A DNA stretch of 64,000 bases from Datisca glomerata (lineage: Eukaryota > Streptophyta > Magnoliopsida > Cucurbitales > Datiscaceae): NCBI GenBank assembly GCA_003255025.1, contig QANY01013200.1:372001-436000 (forward strand), in the 5' to 3' direction. The translations under genes and the position numbers were made by a program. Positions 47,415-58,069 of this stretch are shown here, in pieces. The notes under the pieces are model-generated. The model searched no databases. It worked only from the letters and a program-made list of their open reading frames with translations, and was not told the origin of the DNA. How positions within the stretch are numbered: position 1 is the first letter of the stretch; the number at the start of each line of letters is the position of its first letter.

Positions 47415-47886
47415 AAGGCAAGTAGGCTTGCCAGAGAACATCATGTTGATTTAGCCCAATTTATGTTAGGAATGGGTTATGCAACTGAAGCTCTTCATCT
47501 ACCTGGAATGTCAAAGAGGTAAAAAATATTTGAACTCTACCACCTTTCTTAAGACCATTTTTTTATCAAAGCTGATGATATCCTGAAGTGGTAATTTTAT
47601 TTAACATCTTTTATTGGTTTCTATATTTTTGTTTTTGGCAGGTTGGAGTTTGATCTGGCGATGCAAAGCAATGATTTAAAAAGATCTTGGTTGAGTTGTA
47701 GTATTAATGTGTTAAACTTGTACAGGCACATGGATGACCAACGTTGAAGAGCTTGGTTAAGTTGTGGAACAAAACGCTCCAAAAGGAAATTGAGCACATA
47801 AAACACACAAAGATAGACACCGCAACTGCTTGTCTAGCATCTCTCAAGGAACTAAAACTCACAAGCTTGGCAGAAGCAGGGAAGAA
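47415..47886 (+). pseudogene. TWD40: TWD40-like TPLATE-complex subunit gene, captured fragment
   Basis: Exon 47415-47518 reads LGMGYATEALHLPGMSKR and ends at a GT donor. Exon 47642-47684 reads LEFDLAMQSNDLKR. After a CAG acceptor at 47725 a third piece starts AHG, stop, PTLKSLVKLWNKTLQKEIEH and ends LTSLAEAGKN. These match the C-terminal half of plant TWD40-1/TWD40-2, WD40-COPI-like subunits of the TPLATE endocytic complex. A stretch of roughly 150 residues between DLKR and AHG in the family is missing, so the copy is internally deleted. It has one stop in the third piece. The neighbour upstream is a piece of another endocytic gene. Confidence 0.8.
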
Positions 47887-48420
47887 CTTTTATATAGGTT
47901 TTCATTTTCCACTTTAATTTTCTAATTTTCATTGAGTTGTGAAGATGAGAGAACTGACAAATTTCTATATCTCATAAATTAATTTCACTAAATATTTTAT
48001 GCTTTATTTGAGTTATTATTTTATATATGGTTTAGTTCTTGTAAAAAATCGTATAAGAAATACATATATGGATGCGTGTGTGTATAAATGTATGATTTAT
48101 GTATGTATGTTTGCATATGACTCAGTTGAATCATTGCCATAAAGATTTACAACAATTTTTAGTTGTGTTTGTGTTCATTGAGAACTAGACAAGTTTTATG
48201 TTTTTTTTAGTTGCTATCATTTTTAACAACTATCGTGTTATAAAGAAATTGGTAGGTCTTAGTTATCTACAATGGAATCAGATAAGCTTATAAAAAAATA
48301 GAATAAGATAAGCTTGTTATAGGTGTTGAACTTTTATAAAAAAAAGAGCTTGTTATAGGTGCTGATTAAAAGTTATTTTGACATTAATGTATACAAAAAA
48401 AATCAGTCGGTAATTAAATA

Positions 48421-48468
48421 AAAAAACTGTCATGGAAATGTATTTTTTCCTTTCCATGACAGTTTTTT
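48421..48468. repeat. perfect 18-bp hairpin
   Basis: AAAAAACTGTCATGGAAA at 48421-48438 pairs perfectly with TTTCCATGACAGTTTTTT at 48451-48468 around a 12-base loop. It stands at the inner edge of the CGTCAT block. Copy 1 (40962-41010) has a decayed form. Confidence 0.85.
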
Positions 48469-48747
48469 TAAATAATTTGGACATTAGGTGATGAGGATTC
48501 TTCGTCATCTAAATGCTTTTGGCGGCACTTATGATGACGGAGATTCACCGTCATCTAATAACTTTTGGCGGAACCTATGATGACGGAAATTCTCTATCAT
48601 CTAATTGATTTTCGCGGCACCCTATTATGATAGTTTTTATTAAAAAGAGTAAAGATGACAGTCTGATAGATGACAGGCGGTCAGCCGTCATTATAGGATT
48701 ATAATGACGGGTTTTCACCGTCATCTAAGGCCAAAATTGTAGTAGTG
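48424..48747 (+). mobile_element. CACTA right-end block with CGTCAT repeats, copy 2
   Basis: The block repeats GATGACGG / CCGTCATCTAA in both orientations with TTTTGGCGGCAC spacers, and ends GGCCAAAATTGTAGTAGTG at 48747, a clean CACTA terminus on the other strand. It is homologous to 40962-41321. Confidence 0.75.
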
Positions 48748-49063
48748 ACTGATTCCAAACCATCATACAATTCACTGTTATACATACAGGATGATCAATG
48801 ACCATAATCTATTTGGGAATTAGATGAGTTAGAAGCTTTACGTTGTCGCTATCGAGAAGTTGTGTACAAAGGACCATGAAACTACACATACATGCATCAT
48901 TTCAACATTTGTAATAATAGTATGGATCCGGCAAAGTTGAACGATTTAGATTTATCCCTTTGTACTGACATTTGATCAAAGCGAACACAAACAAGCATCA
49001 TGTCAATTGTGAGTTCAGTTACCTCAGTGAATAGGACGTTTTCACAATGGAAATTGAACACAA
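48748..49063. other. short spacer, no gene
   Basis: Unremarkable sequence between the CACTA end and the copia element's target duplication (GTAAC at 49064-49068). Confidence 0.5.
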
Positions 49064-49068
49064 GTAAC

Positions 49069-49301
49069 TGAGAACTCAAATAAACTCACTTGTAATACTT
49101 TAACTTTTGTATTCCTCTTAGTTCTATTTTCAAATGAAATCACCAAGGCCTTTATATTGACTCTAAAACTAAAAAAAAAACTAAAAAACAATTAAATCTA
49201 TCACCCCTTGGCCTTTCATCTACAAAAACTCTTGAATTTTTATGTTTCCTAACTCCTAAATTTAAAACCCACTAAAAACGACATTTAATGTTTATTCAAC
49301 A
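49069..49301 (-). repeat. copia-1 LTR (3' LTR of the - strand element)
   Basis: 233 bases, bounded by TG and CA, adjoining the polypurine tract at 49302. It carries AT-rich runs and pairs with 52571-52800. Confidence 0.93.
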
Positions 49302-49317
49302 AAACTCCCCCATAAAC

Positions 49318-50895
49318 TTAAATGCTTCTACCATCCGTCATGCCAATCATTTTCTTGCATTTGTCGAGAAGTACTTTCGATAGCGGTTTTGTGAAGATAT
49401 CCGCAACTTGATCCTGACTTTCCACATGCACCAACTCCACACTTCCTTCCTTCACATGATCTCGGATAAAGTGAAAATGAACGTCAATGTGTTTGTTTCT
49501 TTCATGGTTTACTGGATTCTTTGCCAACTCAAATGCTGATTTATTGTCAACTTGAATCATGGTTGCAGCTAGTTGCTTTAGCTCCATCTTGCTCAACAAA
49601 TTTCTAAGCCATATCGCATGACATACACACCAAGATGCTGCCACATATTCAGCTTCACACGTCGAGAGCGTCACGATCGGTTTCTTCTTTAAAGACCAAG
49701 TAAATGCAGTATCTCCCATAAAGAACACATATCCCGATGTACTTCTCCGCACCAATCGCTGTCGGAATAACCAACCAACTTGTAATCTTCTGCTTTCGAG
49801 TAAAACAACCCGAGTGACACCGTTCCTTGGATGTACCGTAGGATTCGCTTCACCGCCTTCCAATGTGAATAAACCGGCTCCTCCATGAACCGACTTATAA
49901 TACTGACACTTAATGAAAGATCCGGCCTTGTGCATGTGAGATAGCGAAGGCTTCCTACCAAACTCTGGTATCTACTCGCATCGACATGTTCGACTCCATC
50001 GAACTTCGAGAGTTTTGCACCTTGTTCCATTGGTGTTGATACCGGGTTACAATTTGCCATCTTGTACTTCTTCAAAATCTCTTTTGCATGTCTCTTATGA
50101 TACAAAAATACCCGTCTCTACTTGTCTAACCTCCAAACCAAGAAAAAACTTCATCAAGCCCAAATCTGACATCTCAAATTCCCGTGTCATTGTGCCCTTA
50201 AACTCTTCTATCATCTCATCATTGTTTCCCATAAAAATGAGGTCATCGACATAAAGAGCAACAAATAACACGTTACCTACATTCTTCTTTGCGTAAAGGG
50301 CATGCTCGTAGGGACATTGCTTGAACCCGTTCTCCTTGAAATATGTATCGATACATGTATTCCATGCCCGCGGTGCTTGCTTCAACCCGTAAAGCGCCTT
50401 CTTCAATTTTAGCACCTTCTTCTCTTCTTCGACTTTCATGTACCCGGGTGGTTGTTCGATGTAGACATCTTCTTCGAGCACACCATTCAAGAATGCCGAC
50501 TTGACATCCATTTGAAATATTGGGCATTTGAATTGAGCAGCTTGTGAAATGAGTAATCGGATTGTCTCCATTCTTGCAACAGAAGCAAACACCTCGTCAT
50601 AGTCGATTCCTATCTTTTGCTTGTATCCCTTCGCAACAAGTCTCGCCTTGTACCGTTCTATCTCACCTTGAGCATTCATCTTTTTCTTGAACACCCACTT
50701 CACATCAATAGGCTGACTGCCTTTCGGTAATTCTGCTAGCTTCCATGTGTTGTTGCGGTCAATCGCCTTAATCTCCTCGTTCATGGCAGTTTGCCACTTC
50801 TTATCTCGCATCGCCTCTTCAAAGTTGATATTTTCAGCATCTGCCAAAAGACATACAAGGTGTACCTCATTTGTCGAGTCATACAAATCTTGCAA
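49318..50895 (-). pseudogene. copia-1 reverse transcriptase and RNase H
   Basis: The RT frame is open for 266 codons (50895-50095): NNTWKLAELPKG, QMDVKSAFLNG, ALYGLKQAPRAW and the catalytic LYVDDLIFMG are intact. A frameshift lies at about 50100 (before AKEILKKYKM). A second lies at about 49745 in RNase H, within DSDWCG...STSGYVF. The remaining RNase H has TLSTCEAEYVA, DNKSAFELAKNP and HIDVHFHFIRD and ends with a stop at 49318. Two frameshifts and one stop keep it from being one protein. Confidence 0.9.
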
Positions 50896-50898
50896 ACT

Positions 50899-51772
50899 TC
50901 ACATTTTTGGTTGTCGTGGTTCATCTTCATCATCGGTAGTTTCAGAGTTTGTTGGTATACTTGTTGGTGCAACGACTGATGATTCTCCAACTTCGATGAT
51001 AACCTCCGTCGAATTGTTCCAGTCCCACTCGCTTGCTTCATTTACTCGCACATCACGACTCACCATCACCTTCTTGCTTATTGGGTCGAGTAGCTTGTAC
51101 CCTTTTGTCTTCTCATCATACCCAATAAAAATATACATTTTGCTTTTGTCTTCGAGCTTCATTCTTCGTTGATCCGGTACGTGTGCATAAGCCACACTAT
51201 TGAACACTTTGAGATGAGAAACTGTCGGCTTTTGTTCGCTCCATGCCTCTTGTGGTGTTTGATCATCTAACTTCACATGTGGACATCGATTTTGTACATA
51301 GATGGAACATTGCACGACTTCGGCCCATAATGCTTTCGACAGCTTCTTGCTCTTGAGCATTGATCGAACCATGTCGAGAATAGTCCGGTTCTTCCTCTCG
51401 GCCACACCGTTTTGTTGAGGAGAGTATGGTGCGGATAGAAATCTCCTTATGCCTTGCTCCTCGCAATATTCCAGGAAAGTCGTTGAAGTATACTCGCCAC
51501 CTCTATCAGATCGTACTGCTTTGATGTGTCTACCAGCTGCCTTCTCGATCATCACTTTGAACTTTTTGAACACCTCGAATGCCTCAGATTTTTCTTTCAG
51601 AAAATAAACCCAATTTTTCCGTGAGAAATCATTGATAAAGGTAATGAATTACCTTTTACCACTGAAAGATTCAGGGGCAATTGGTCCACATATGTCGGTA
51701 TGAATCAACTCGAGAGTATATTTAGCTTGATATTCTGCCTTCTTTTGAAATGAGGTTCTCGCACTCGATGTT
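50899..51772 (-). pseudogene. copia-1 integrase
   Basis: After the deletion joint at about 51772 the frame resumes at the end of the GAG-pre-integrase region (KKAEYQAKYTLELIHTDICG). The catalytic triad is still seen: D in HTD, D in SDRGGEY, and E in NGVAERKN. There is one stop near 51650 (after SGKR). The C-terminal part runs to a TGA at 50901-50899, again in place of CGA, with RT continuing in the same frame. Confidence 0.88.
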
Positions 51773-52552
51773 GGAATAGTTCGACCGACCGCCTCTTCCT
51801 CGACCGCGTCCTCTTCCACGCCAATTTAGTTGGCTTGACTGTCCCTTCTCTTTATAGTACCTCTCATGACTGCTGCCTTGACCACCGCGACCATTTTGAT
51901 GACTTCCACGGCCACGCCCTCTACCTCAGAAATTTTGAGAATAGAATACATTTTCATCATTGATTGACACCTTGGTTTGAAGTGCTTGCTCGAGTGTCTC
52001 CTCCTTTTTTTTCTTCTTATGTTGTTCGTGTGCCTCGAGAGAACCGGCAAGCTCGTCGACTGTGAGCGTCACAAGGTCCTTTGAATCTTCTATTGCGCAC
52101 ACAACATTCTCAAAATTTTCGGTTAATGATCTCAAAATCTTCTCCACAACTCGCGCATCTGTTAACGCTTCACCATTACGAATGAGTTGGTTCACCACGG
52201 CTTGTACACGCGTGATGTAGTCAGATACACTTTCTGACTCCTTCATCTTCATGCTCTCCAACTTGCCACGAAGAGTTTGGAGACGCACTTGCTTGACTCG
52301 GTCGGCTCCTTTGAACACTTTAACGGCTCGGAACAACATGTATAATGCCGTCTTATCCTTCACTCGCGCCTCTTTCAACGCCTTGTTTTGAGCCGCCGTA
52401 TATCCTGTGGTATTTGTTGGTTCTTCGAACCCTTCTTCGACCACCTCCCATGCATCTTGAGAGCCGAGAAGAGATTTCATTTGAATGCTCCAGTTCTCGT
52501 AGTTTGCCTTCGTTAGTCGTGGTAGCGGCATTTGACCCGTCACATTCGCCAT
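51772..52552 (-). pseudogene. copia-1 gag
   Basis: Start ATG at 52552, right behind the primer site. The N-terminal part MANVTGQMPLPRLTKANYEN, the retrotrans_gag (UBN2-like) core with LRGKLESMKMKESESVSDYI and the basic HKKKKKEE stretch are intact for about 209 codons. A TGA at 51928-51926 replaces the expected CGA at the start of an RGRGRG tract. Reading on, the frame reaches SNYSNIEC, the first cysteine of the knuckle, where the element is deleted. Gag forms the particle that packages the RNA. Confidence 0.85.
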
Positions 52553-52570
52553 TCGGCTCTGATACCAATT

Positions 52571-52800
52571 TGAGAACATAAATAAACTCACTTGTAATAC
52601 TTTAACTTTTATATTCCTCTTAGTTTTATTTTCAAATGAAATCACCAAGGCCTTTATATAGACTCTAAAACTAAAAAAAACTGAAAAACAATTAAATCTA
52701 TCACCCCTTGGCCTTTCATCTACAAAAACTCTTGACCTTTTATGTTTCCTAACTCCTAAATTAAAACCCACTAAAAATGACATTTAATGTTTATTCAACA
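52571..52800 (-). repeat. copia-1 LTR (5' LTR of the - strand element)
   Basis: 230 bases, bounded by TG and CA, followed outward by the target duplication GTAAC and inward (three-base spacer) by the primer-binding site. Confidence 0.93.
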
Positions 52801-52805
52801 GTAAC

Positions 52806-53815
52806 TAGGCAAAGAATGCCTCTTTAAGTAATAGAGTTATACAAGGTACAAATATTAGAAACAAGCTAAGTTAACAGAACTACTCATACACACCTTTGGT
52901 CGTTTATCTCGTTTTATCATACAGTAAAATGTTCAAAGTCTCTAGCTCCTAAGACTAAATTGTCGTGACCATTTACCTCATTTGATCATATAGTAAAGGG
53001 CTACAAGATTCATACTCCTAGAACTAAGAAAGTGTTGTCTTTTATAGACTAGGTTAATAATTCCTTTTTGGTCGGGGACCTCTTTCCTAGAGGGGTAAAA
53101 TCTCTTTTACAGACAAAGATATCCATTCGACGATAATTACTTCATGATCTCCACTCTTTTTCTACGTGAGCCTCCTTGGCAATCTTTGTACTTATTCACT
53201 AGTCTGTAATGTCGTTCATTGATTGAATCTTGATTTTTGTAGTTGAAAATACTGCAATTAAACTCTTGCTTCTAGATTAGATTCTGCGTTGAATCTGATT
53301 TGACCCTCAGTCAAATTGAATACTTGGAAGCTCTGTTCATTTGTAACCTGGACTTGTTTAACAACTCTTTATGAAAATTCTAATTTGGGGCACTAACAAT
53401 AACTCTGCATTTTTTTGGAAATGTATCAATTTCAAAGAAACCTATAGACATTTTGCTTGTCCTAAATTTTAATTCGACAACAAGTCTCGTGTTTTATGGG
53501 TTTCTTCACTTTTTTTTTGGTTAATGTTGCAACCTTTAATAACTCTTTTCTTCAAGCTTTCTTCACAACCAAGCTTTCTGTTTTTCAAAAACTTCCAACT
53601 TTCTCAAACCTCTTTTGGTTCAAGATATATTATGGAGGATTATCTCCAAAATATGGTTGAGCAAGTTAACAACCCTCATGTGGCAAGTACTGCCATCTAC
53701 TCTAGCCACAATTAGGCCCTCATTTCACTACGAGATTCCACATAGTCCTTACTCCATTCTCCCCTCTACTGCTAGGTTAGAAACTCCTTATCAATCGAGT
53801 GATCTCAACCTTAAT
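52806..53815. other. spacer, no gene recognised
   Basis: A repeated TTGGTCGTTTATCTCGTTTTATCAT / TTGACCATTTACCTCATTTGATCAT-like pair occurs near 52905 and 52967. Short frames at 53524-53842 have no recognised relatives. Confidence 0.4.
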
Positions 53816-54570
53816 CACTACAACAAAAAAATGCTACAATAGTGGCTAAAAAACGCTATCATAACATTTTCATAGGATTTTTCTAAATGTTATATTTGTC
53901 AGCATTATTAAAAATACGACCCTACCATAGTGTTTTTCGTCGCTATGAAAAATTGCTATCAAAATACTTTTATAGCATTTTTAAACGCTATGGTATACCT
54001 TCTATGGCATTTTTAATGCTATGGTAGACATATCATAACTTTTTTTTAATGTTTTTAAAGATCTACCGTATCATTTTTTCAACACTTGACAGACCTACGA
54101 TATCATTTTTCCAATGCTATGACAGACCTACCGTAGCATTTTTTCAATACTATGGTAGACAAATGATAGCATTTATAAACCAATAGTAAAAACTTACCAT
54201 AGCGTTTTAAACCCTATCAAAGACTTTTCATAGCATTTTTATGCTATATGACGTGCAACATCTTGTTATTGTGTTTTTTATATTACTTATTATTGCCATT
54301 GTACAATCTTAAAAAATAATATTTTTGATAAAATATCAAAAAATAATAAAGTCACATAACTTTTTATTTTATTACTCAAAATTGTTACAAACTATTGTCC
54401 GCTAAAAATCCAATTTCAAATGATGAACACATATTGAAATTTACATAGAACAATCAAAAGTAATATTCTTTAGAGAAGGATTAAAATCTAATAAGACTCC
54501 AAATCTAATTATGAAGCTTCAGAAACTGATGTCGAGGCAACATGTGACTTGCTTTGCTTCTGTTGACTTT
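53816..54570 (-). mobile_element. CACTA 3' end on the - strand, same family as 3.2-3.8 kb
   Basis: CACTACAACAAAAAAATGC begins at 53816. Subterminal repeats of AATGCTATGG / CCATAGCATT type run to about 54250. Beyond that, the sequence up to about 54560 matches, inverted, the inner part of the element ending at 3814. If the family's 5'-3' polarity is taken from that match, this is the 3' end of an element whose body lies to the right, which would include the - strand host fragments at 56-58 kb. A short element ending CTTGTTATTGTG at 54273 is an alternative. Confidence 0.6.
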
Positions 54571-56014
54571 AAGCTTCTCAACCGCACAAGAATGTCATCA
54601 TATATCTTCTGTTTCAGAGATGAAGAGAAATCAAATGCAATACAAATAAATCTAGAACCATTAGATGATATCTCACTGATAGTGCATAACATTAATTTTT
54701 GAAATAAAATTTAAAATAGACATGCTAGTGCTGCCTAAAAAGAAAGAAAGCAGCAATGAAAAAACAATCATCCCTGCTAAAAGTAACTTGTCTGAAACAA
54801 AAATTTATAAGCTAGCTGAATCGTGGGCTTTTCTTATCAGAGAAATGTGATACAATGCTCGAATATTTTTTAGACTCATTCAAAATCATAGCGCTTGATG
54901 CAGCAAGGTCACTTCTTTGACAGATAATTACTATATTAACAAAGTAATAAGATGATAGACTGTGATATCTATTAGGACTAATGTTTCCATTTTCTGTTGT
55001 TACTGTATTAATCATTGGCATGAGTATCATTTATACTGAACAAGAAAGATGAAGAGCTCAATGAGATGTCCAACAAAAAGACAAAGATGAAATTCAAACA
55101 AAACAAAAGATAGAAATGAAAGTGAAAAAACTTAAATCTCCTATTCCTCTAAAGTCAAATACTCATAGCTTCCATAAGTAGACAAACTCAATAAGTAACA
55201 AACAAGAAGAGAACTTAAATTAAAGTCCTATTTCCACTTCTAATCCATGGTTCATTTTCAGCTCTAAAAGGGCGATAAAGGTTTTAGATTCTTAAAATTA
55301 AAACTGAGTTGAACAATCATAAACTATCTCATTTAAACACACCAATATATATTCTGGAATTTAACAAAGAGTTCAAGCCGCAACAGAAAAAATGCGGACA
55401 AAAACACCTTGTTTGCCACCACCTGTGTTCGACAGGCTACTATTCATAATCCACTTTGCAACTTTTTACAGCTCAAAATAAGATAAAACCAACCAATAGA
55501 ATGTCAGGAAAAGGTTATCATGGTAACATAAATTATATCAACACAGAAAAAGAAGAGAAAAAAGTTTTTTTCTCTCACTACTGTTGCCGCCAAAATTAAT
55601 CTGAAGAAGGGAAGATTTGATTTTTCTTCTTCAATCGTTTTGAGAACCCACACTCAAAATTCCTATGCAAAAATCTTTTGAGATATATTTCTAAAATTAA
55701 CGGGTGGTTGTCGGTGGACTAATTCATAAATTGTTCGTGAAAGATCAAGTTCGTGAATTTGATCTTAAAGCTTGAAGAACATGAAAAATACTCAAGAGAG
55801 TTCCAACAGTTTAGAAATTCTCTGATACAGAGTAAATGTGAAAAATCATTTTCTCTTAATCTATTGATTTTAAAATCGTATATGAATGATCAAACTAAAA
55901 TTGGTTTTAAATTATTTAATATGATTAAATAAGTTAAAACAAAAAAAATTTATACTCCACCCAAGAACCATTCGTGGTTCAAATCTAATTTTCTTTATTT
56001 TTTAAAACCGATCG
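54571..56014. other. stretch with no recognised gene
   Basis: AT-rich. A - strand frame continuing from 54560 reads KIYDDILVRLRSLKSTEAKQ and may be an exon end of an unknown captured gene. Nothing else is recognised. Confidence 0.3.
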
Positions 56015-56261
56015 ATCCTAGCAAACCAAACTGTTACTAATGTGAGAAGAGACATTTTTGGAAACTCATTTCAGCAGCCTTGACACTGGAGGCTAAAGTG
56101 GAGAGCATATCATTAGGAATACCAACCATGACCTCAATTCCAGAGTTAGTTAGAGCTTTCAAAGTGTCATAATCAGCATCAAATAGCTTCACCTTTTGAA
56201 TCTGAATCTCCCTTAGCAACCTTGGTATGAACAAACACTTGGTATGAACACAAAGAAACAT
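56015..56261 (-). pseudogene. glucan endo-1,3-beta-glucosidase (GH17), captured fragment
   Basis: The - strand reads [20 protein letters not shown] then [20 protein letters not shown] and [11 protein letters not shown]. This is the early part of the (beta/alpha)8 barrel of plant GH17 enzymes, which cut callose at the wall or plasmodesmata. After KAAE the family tryptophan is a TGA and the frame shifts by one, continuing [12 protein letters not shown] before a further stop. The catalytic glutamates lie outside the piece. The upstream (5') edge is cut near 56240, beside a small duplication of TTGGTATGAACA. Confidence 0.8.
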
Positions 56262-58069
56262 TGAGTTTGACTACCAAAACTTATAAACATTGGTAGAATC
56301 CCACTAATGCACTAAAGATCAATTTCTTATATAAAAAACCTACTAATGCACCAGAGATAAGTGTCTAAACACGATATTAGAAAAAAAAATCCTTAGTGCA
56401 TTAAACAAAAAATCCCTGAAAGAAGGGGTAGTCGTATTGGATAAAAAATCCACATAAATGCCATTTCTCTCCCCAAGTACAACAAAATTAAAGAAAAGTT
56501 ATCTGTCCAAATTTTTCAATCAACCCTAAAGTATGAAATATATTCCAATAGTACAAAAAGTATCAATATAATTAAGGATTGCCCATTTCATATCAAGTCT
56601 ACCCAAAATGCAATTCCACATAGTAGTAGTGATGTGCAAAGCAAGAGCAAATGTGGATTGTTCTTCTTGGGGTCCATTACAGGGTCTAGAGCTTAAACAC
56701 AGCCTAAGCTGCAAAAGAATCATAATGGTCATATCCAAATGATCAATTAATGCTATTTTATCACATAATGCAGTCTAAAGAAGAAAAGTGGATTTTGAGT
56801 TATAAGAAGCTTCCCCAAAAAATTATAAAACTTTCACTGTTGACATCTTGTCCAAAATACAGAATGATTTTATTTCCAAATACCTAAAGAAGCTTAATAG
56901 AAAAGCAATAAATAAAAATTGGTTCAATAATCTAACTTAACTCTTAGCTCAACTTAAGAGATATAACTCACTTGCAAAATAAATCTTTTGGCTTATCTGA
57001 ATCAGAGCAAGAATTTTGGAAATCACTTACAAAACCATGCTTCTTTTCTATTTTTTCACCATTAATGAATCGATTCATGAAAATCAAAGATATTATCTGG
57101 AAACATAGCATCAAAAGTAGATGCCTCACTAAAAGGTAAAATAATAAAAAAGAGCACCTAATATAATTAAATGCAATATGAAAACTTTTAAAACAACTAA
57201 ACCACGAGGGATTTTCAAATCACATCCAATCAATTAAAACCAAAGTGAGCAAATATGATTAGCTAATGATCATGCAAAATATAATGCACAACCAAAGAGG
57301 TCTCACTTTTCTTGAACCCATATTCAAAAAATATTTCAAGTGCATGCTGCCTCGATACTTCAATACGCTGGAAAGGTTGCTTCTCCTTTACAAAATTTGC
57401 ATTTTGTCTATTAGTGCAAGCAAGCACAAACATCTCATTACATGATATAAATCATTTGGAAGAATTTGAGCTACTTGAGATTTGAGAAAAATAATCATTG
57501 TTTCAATATAGAGTTGAAATAAGCTATAGTCTCTTTGAAATCGATTAGTTAGTGAAAAGCAACACCACTTGAACCTTCCAATTATTACATATTTCTCATG
57601 TTAGATGGAGAAATGTTTTTGCAAGAACAATCATTTAGTACATAAAGTAAGGATGATAAAGAACATCTGAAGTAGAGAAAGAAGGATACTGAAACAACCT
57701 CCATTGCCCCCACTTCAATTTGCTGAAGTGATCCTCATTCAAGCCTAAATCACCATAAAATGCATCATAATAGAATCCATGTGATAGCATTTCAACATTC
57801 ATAAGAAATAATTTTTTGAAGCTAAAAAATGATAAGTATTTAGCCATGAATATCCTCTTAAATAATAGTAGCAGTATATTACATTACCTCTCCTTTAGTT
57901 GTGCAGGGGCCAATGCAAAGTTTACAACCGTACTCCATCTCAATAGATGGCACCGGGACTTGTCAATTTCATCCAAAGCATTAAAATATTGTAAAATCAC
58001 TAAATGAGATGTTATAATAATGCTTAAGATTAAGAATGAAGGATCGAATATTAGTACATATCTGAGTAT
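56262..58069. other. stretch with exon-like - strand frames, not identified
   Basis: Two - strand frames look protein-like. 57990-57884 encodes NALDEIDKSRCHLLRW then FALAPAQLKER, followed by a GTAATG donor. 57847-57635 encodes GDLGLNEDHFSKLKWGQWRL. I do not recognise either family. They may be further captured exons. Confidence 0.3.

Larger units (their letters stand above)
44394..48747 (+). mobile_element. candidate gene-carrying (Pack-type) CACTA element
   Basis: A pair of inverted termini (17 of 18 bases alike) encloses 4.35 kb with no transposase. In order it holds subterminal repeats, a CT-rich leader-like stretch (44668-44900), an SH3P1-like gene fragment with introns, a TWD40-like gene fragment with introns, and a right-end block of CGTCAT repeats. 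All host pieces are on the + strand. Flanking triplets (GTG left, ACT right) do not form a target duplication, so the pair may be coincidental or the left flank altered. The overall picture fits a non-autonomous element that picked up exons from two loci. Confidence 0.5.
49069..52800 (-). mobile_element. Ty1/copia retrotransposon, internally deleted
   Basis: LTRs at 49069-49301 and 52571-52800 (TGAGAAC...TTCAACA on +) flank a - strand interior. The target duplication GTAAC is perfect (49064-49068 and 52801-52805). The primer site GCTCTGATACCA (52556-52567) is an exact tRNA-Met complement, and a purine tract on the - strand lies at 49302-49314. By eye the LTRs differ at about nine positions plus two small indels, so insertion is fairly recent. 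Gag, integrase, RT and RNase H are present. The knuckle and protease are deleted. At 3.7 kb it is about 1 kb shorter than the usual copia element. Confidence 0.93.

Noticed and set aside
35936..48747. one single 12.8-kb CACTA element between these two family B termini
   Set aside because: Possible from the TIRs, but flanking triplets differ (TAA and ACT) and there are internal right and left ends (41321, 44394); two or more smaller elements are at least as likely.
50747..51172. 141-codon + strand frame
   Set aside because: It is the opposite strand of copia-1 integrase/RT coding sequence, whose motifs are unmistakable.
52345..52581. frames on both strands at 52345-52581
   Set aside because: Shadows of the copia-1 gag frame, which starts at 52552 on the - strand.
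3815..53815. one giant CACTA element between the ends at 3814 and 53816
   Set aside because: Both termini face outward from the interval (their bodies lie left of 3814 and right of 53816), so they cannot be the two ends of one element spanning the window.
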